Assembly (NCBI GenBank): GCA_028279995.1
Contig: JANQMQ010000352.1
Location: forward strand, 1 to 8,267
DNA length: 8,267 bases
DNA from: Candidatus Phaeomarinibacter sp.
GTDB lineage: Bacteria; Pseudomonadota; Alphaproteobacteria; CGMCC-115125
Direction of reading: 5' to 3'
Part shown: positions 6,492 through 8,267 of the stretch, one piece after another
Numbering within the stretch: the first letter of the stretch is position 1
How the letters are laid out: the number at the start of each line of letters is the position of its first letter
The notes under the pieces: model-generated
The model's input: only the letters and a program-made list of their open reading frames with translations
The model's database searches: none
Told to the model about the DNA's origin: nothing
Made by a program: the position numbers and the translations under genes

Positions 6492-7106
6492 CTAGGGTGT
6501 CGGGGCTTTCAGAAGCTGAATAAGCCCGCCGATAACACCATCCGCCGTTATCACCTCTGAACTTGGTTCACCAATGGCCTGGGCTGCGAGGCAGGCCTGC
6601 GTCACGGTGCTGTAAACGGTCATGAGAGCGATCGTCGCGGGCACGTCACGCCGAACCACACCATTGCTCTGGGCCCGGAGGATTGCCTTGTGGAAGCGCT
6701 GAAAGCCAGCAGAACTCGGCCCCGCACCCTGGCCAGGATCAGCCTCCAGCAGACGCCAGGACATCATGCGCAAAGCTGACGGATTGGTTTCCCAGAACTT
6801 CCATAATGTCATGAGAAGCTGGCGCAAATCCTCCTCCGTCGGCTCCTCTATATCAAGGAGCGGACCGCCGTCCGTGAACCAATCATCGGCAATCTGTCCG
6901 GTGACGGTGTTCCACAACTCGTCCTTGCTGCCAAAGTGATGACTGATCAGGCTTTGGACACAGTCCGCGCGCCGTGCGATTGCACGCATGCTGGCACCCG
7001 CCTTGCCCTTCTCCGCAAACTCATCATAAGCCGCCTGCAGAATGGACTCCCTGGTCTGGTCCGGGGTCTCCCGCCGGTTACGGCGCGCTGCTGCGGGGTC
7101 TGTCAT
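6492..7106 (-). CDS. TetR/AcrR-family transcriptional regulator
   Basis: Protein of 204 residues from the ATG at 7104-7106. The frame stays open for 83 more codons upstream, but that stretch enters the transporter gene and is low-complexity Arg-rich, so it is not part of the protein. Residues 18-65 are a typical TetR DNA-binding domain: TRESILQAAYDEFAEKG (18-34), then the helix-turn-helix with MRAIARRA (40-47) and SHHFGSKDELW (55-65). The rest is an all-helical ligand/dimer domain. The Shine-Dalgarno sequence is weak. The gene lies 53 bases downstream of the transporter on the same strand and is probably co-transcribed with it; it faces the reductase gene. Control of the siderophore uptake genes is inferred from position, and the ligand is unknown. 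Confidence 0.92.
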   Translation of the reverse strand: MTDPAAARRNRRETPDQTRESILQAAYDEFAEKGKAGASMRAIARRADCVQSLISHHFGSKDELWNTVTGQIADDWFTDGGPLLDIEEPTEEDLRQLLMTLWKFWETNPSALRMMSWRLLEADPGQGAGPSSAGFQRFHKAILRAQSNGVVRRDVPATIALMTVYSTVTQACLAAQAIGEPSSEVITADGVIGGLIQLLKAPTP

Positions 7107-7159
7107 ACAAAATGTCCGAAGTGTGTAGGTCAGAAGATCGGGTTGCGTGCAAAACTGCC

Positions 7160-8267
7160 TTATACAGCAACTCGCGGCGGCATGGTGAATGCGAGGGTGA
7201 TGGCCAAGATGGCGATCCCGCCGGCGCCCGCGAAAACCATAGACGCGCCCACGCTGCCTGCAATCACCGCCCCAAGAGCACCGGCAATCATTGCGCCAAC
7301 AGCGTCGAGACTCATAAGCGTCATGAAGTCGGCCGCATGATGCTCGTCGCGGCAAACACCCATGAACATTGATCGCCCGGCCGTGTAGCCCGCGAAGCCG
7401 AGAAATCCGATACCCAGCACATATGCAATGACCAGTGTCCGGCTGGGTGTTGTCCCAAGCTGTGTCGCCAGCACGACGTTCATGGCCAGTGCGAGAAACG
7501 CAATGATGGCGAGTGCTCTGGGCGCGCCGATGTAAGACACAACGACACCAAAGATCGATGCACCCAACAGGCCGGCTGCATTACCGCCAATCACGCCAAT
7601 GATGCCGATCTCCGACAGGCTCATGCCCGCGTCAACCTGCAGGATCGCGCGTTGTGCGAAAGGAAGCGTGATCGCCATGTCCATGAGTTGGACAAACAGA
7701 TACACCAGTACGGCCTGTCGGTTCCTGAACAGGCTGAGGCTGGCAAAGACCGACAACCGTTCGGGATGGGCAGGGGGGCAGCTGGGAGAACGTGGCAGGA
7801 AGACCAGCAGGACAAGTCCGAGCAGCGTAACTCCGAGCAGAGCCAGGATGCAGTACTGCCAACCCAGATCACCAAACAGGTAGAAGATGCCAAGACCCAG
7901 TATCAGACCTCCGACAGCCGCGGAGGACGCCTGTGCCGCAGCGCCTGCCGCATGCTGACTTGTTCCGAGCTGATCAAGCATCCACCCGCTTGCTGCCGCT
8001 ATATACGTGCCCAGAAAACCCATCATGACCGCTGCGGTCAGGATGAGGGCGTAGGGATGTTCCGCCGGATTGAGAACAAGAAAGATACTCGATGCCGCAA
8101 TGGCACCGACCAGGCTGATCAACAGCCAGCCGCGCCGGTAGCCGAGGCGTCTGAATCCATATCGATCAACCAATGGGGCCCAGAGGAAGCTCAGCGCGAA
8201 GGGAATGCCCGCTGCGAAGACAAGTCCCACGATTTCCTGCGGTTGCCCCGCCATACGTAGAAAAACT
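7160..8267 (-). CDS. MFS transporter, AmpG/RhtX/FptX-like siderophore permease (5'-partial)
   Basis: Stop at 7160-7162. The frame stays open through the right edge: four codons before the ATG at 8254 read VFLR, which fits the conserved (Y/F)LR before the second helix of this family. The true start is therefore outside the window and about one helix is missing. The visible 368 residues hold about 11 hydrophobic helices, with a polar central loop (PRSPSCPPAHPERLS) between the two halves, as in 12-helix MFS proteins. SFLWAPLVDRYG after the first visible helix is the signature A-loop of AmpG and RhtX/FptX-type importers. RhtX and FptX carry ferric siderophores across the inner membrane without an ABC system; AmpG carries muropeptides. 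The nearby siderophore reductase favours the siderophore role. The TetR gene follows 53 bases downstream. Confidence 0.85.
   Translation of the reverse strand, partial: VFLRMAGQPQEIVGLVFAAGIPFALSFLWAPLVDRYGFRRLGYRRGWLLISLVGAIAASSIFLVLNPAEHPYALILTAAVMMGFLGTYIAAASGWMLDQLGTSQHAAGAAAQASSAAVGGLILGLGIFYLFGDLGWQYCILALLGVTLLGLVLLVFLPRSPSCPPAHPERLSVFASLSLFRNRQAVLVYLFVQLMDMAITLPFAQRAILQVDAGMSLSEIGIIGVIGGNAAGLLGASIFGVVVSYIGAPRALAIIAFLALAMNVVLATQLGTTPSRTLVIAYVLGIGFLGFAGYTAGRSMFMGVCRDEHHAADFMTLMSLDAVGAMIAGALGAVIAGSVGASMVFAGAGGIAILAITLAFTMPPRVAV

Noticed and set aside
7107..7355. N-terminal extension of the TetR frame by 83 codons
   Set aside because: It is Arg/Cys-rich, overlaps the end of the MFS gene in another frame, and the TetR domain starts normally after the ATG at 7106.
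7652..8260. Long + strand frame of 202 residues opposite the MFS gene
   Set aside because: It is a shadow of the transporter: composition is polar and low in hydrophobic clusters with no family resemblance, while the opposite strand encodes clear membrane helices and the family motif.

Overview
The window looks like part of an alphaproteobacterial chromosome. The best clues are an orphan winged-helix protein of a type common in alphaproteobacteria and their prophages, a lipoprotein style with glycine-rich stretch plus coiled coil, and moderately high GC. The family is uncertain; a Hyphomonadaceae- or Rhodobacterales-like marine bacterium would fit. No rRNA, tRNA, CRISPR array or intact insertion sequence was seen.

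Left block (1-3525, + strand): four tightly spaced genes form an apparent operon of exported proteins. The first is cut by the window edge. Its visible start resembles the last strand of a formylglycine-generating-enzyme-like (SUMF1/FGE-sulfatase) domain, followed by a long coiled-coil tail. Then come a lipoprotein with a glycine zipper and coiled coil, a shorter lipoprotein with a glycine-rich stretch and coiled coil, and a 479-residue secreted protein with a four-cysteine head and a long coiled-coil tail. Gaps are 15, 30 and 22 bases and each downstream gene has its own Shine-Dalgarno sequence. A 9-bp perfect hairpin at 3594-3615 probably ends the transcript. The proteins look like parts of one cell-envelope assembly, but I recognise no named system.

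Middle block (3526-5384): one clear gene, a small winged-helix DNA-binding protein on the - strand (3763-4167). About 1.2 kb upstream of it is gene-poor, with short, mutually contradictory open frames and two small hairpins. It may be decayed or regulatory DNA.

Right block (5385-8267): a siderophore-iron module. A DUF2218 plus siderophore-interacting FAD/NAD(P)H reductase (+ strand) converges, with 15 bases between stops, on a - strand pair: an MFS transporter of the AmpG/RhtX/FptX type (cut by the right edge) followed 53 bases later by a TetR-family regulator. Inferred logic: the MFS protein brings a ferric siderophore across the inner membrane, the reductase releases the iron in the cytoplasm, and the TetR protein may control one or both transcription units. 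An 11/12 inverted repeat built on two TTGGCCAA octamers lies directly before the reductase start and is a candidate operator.
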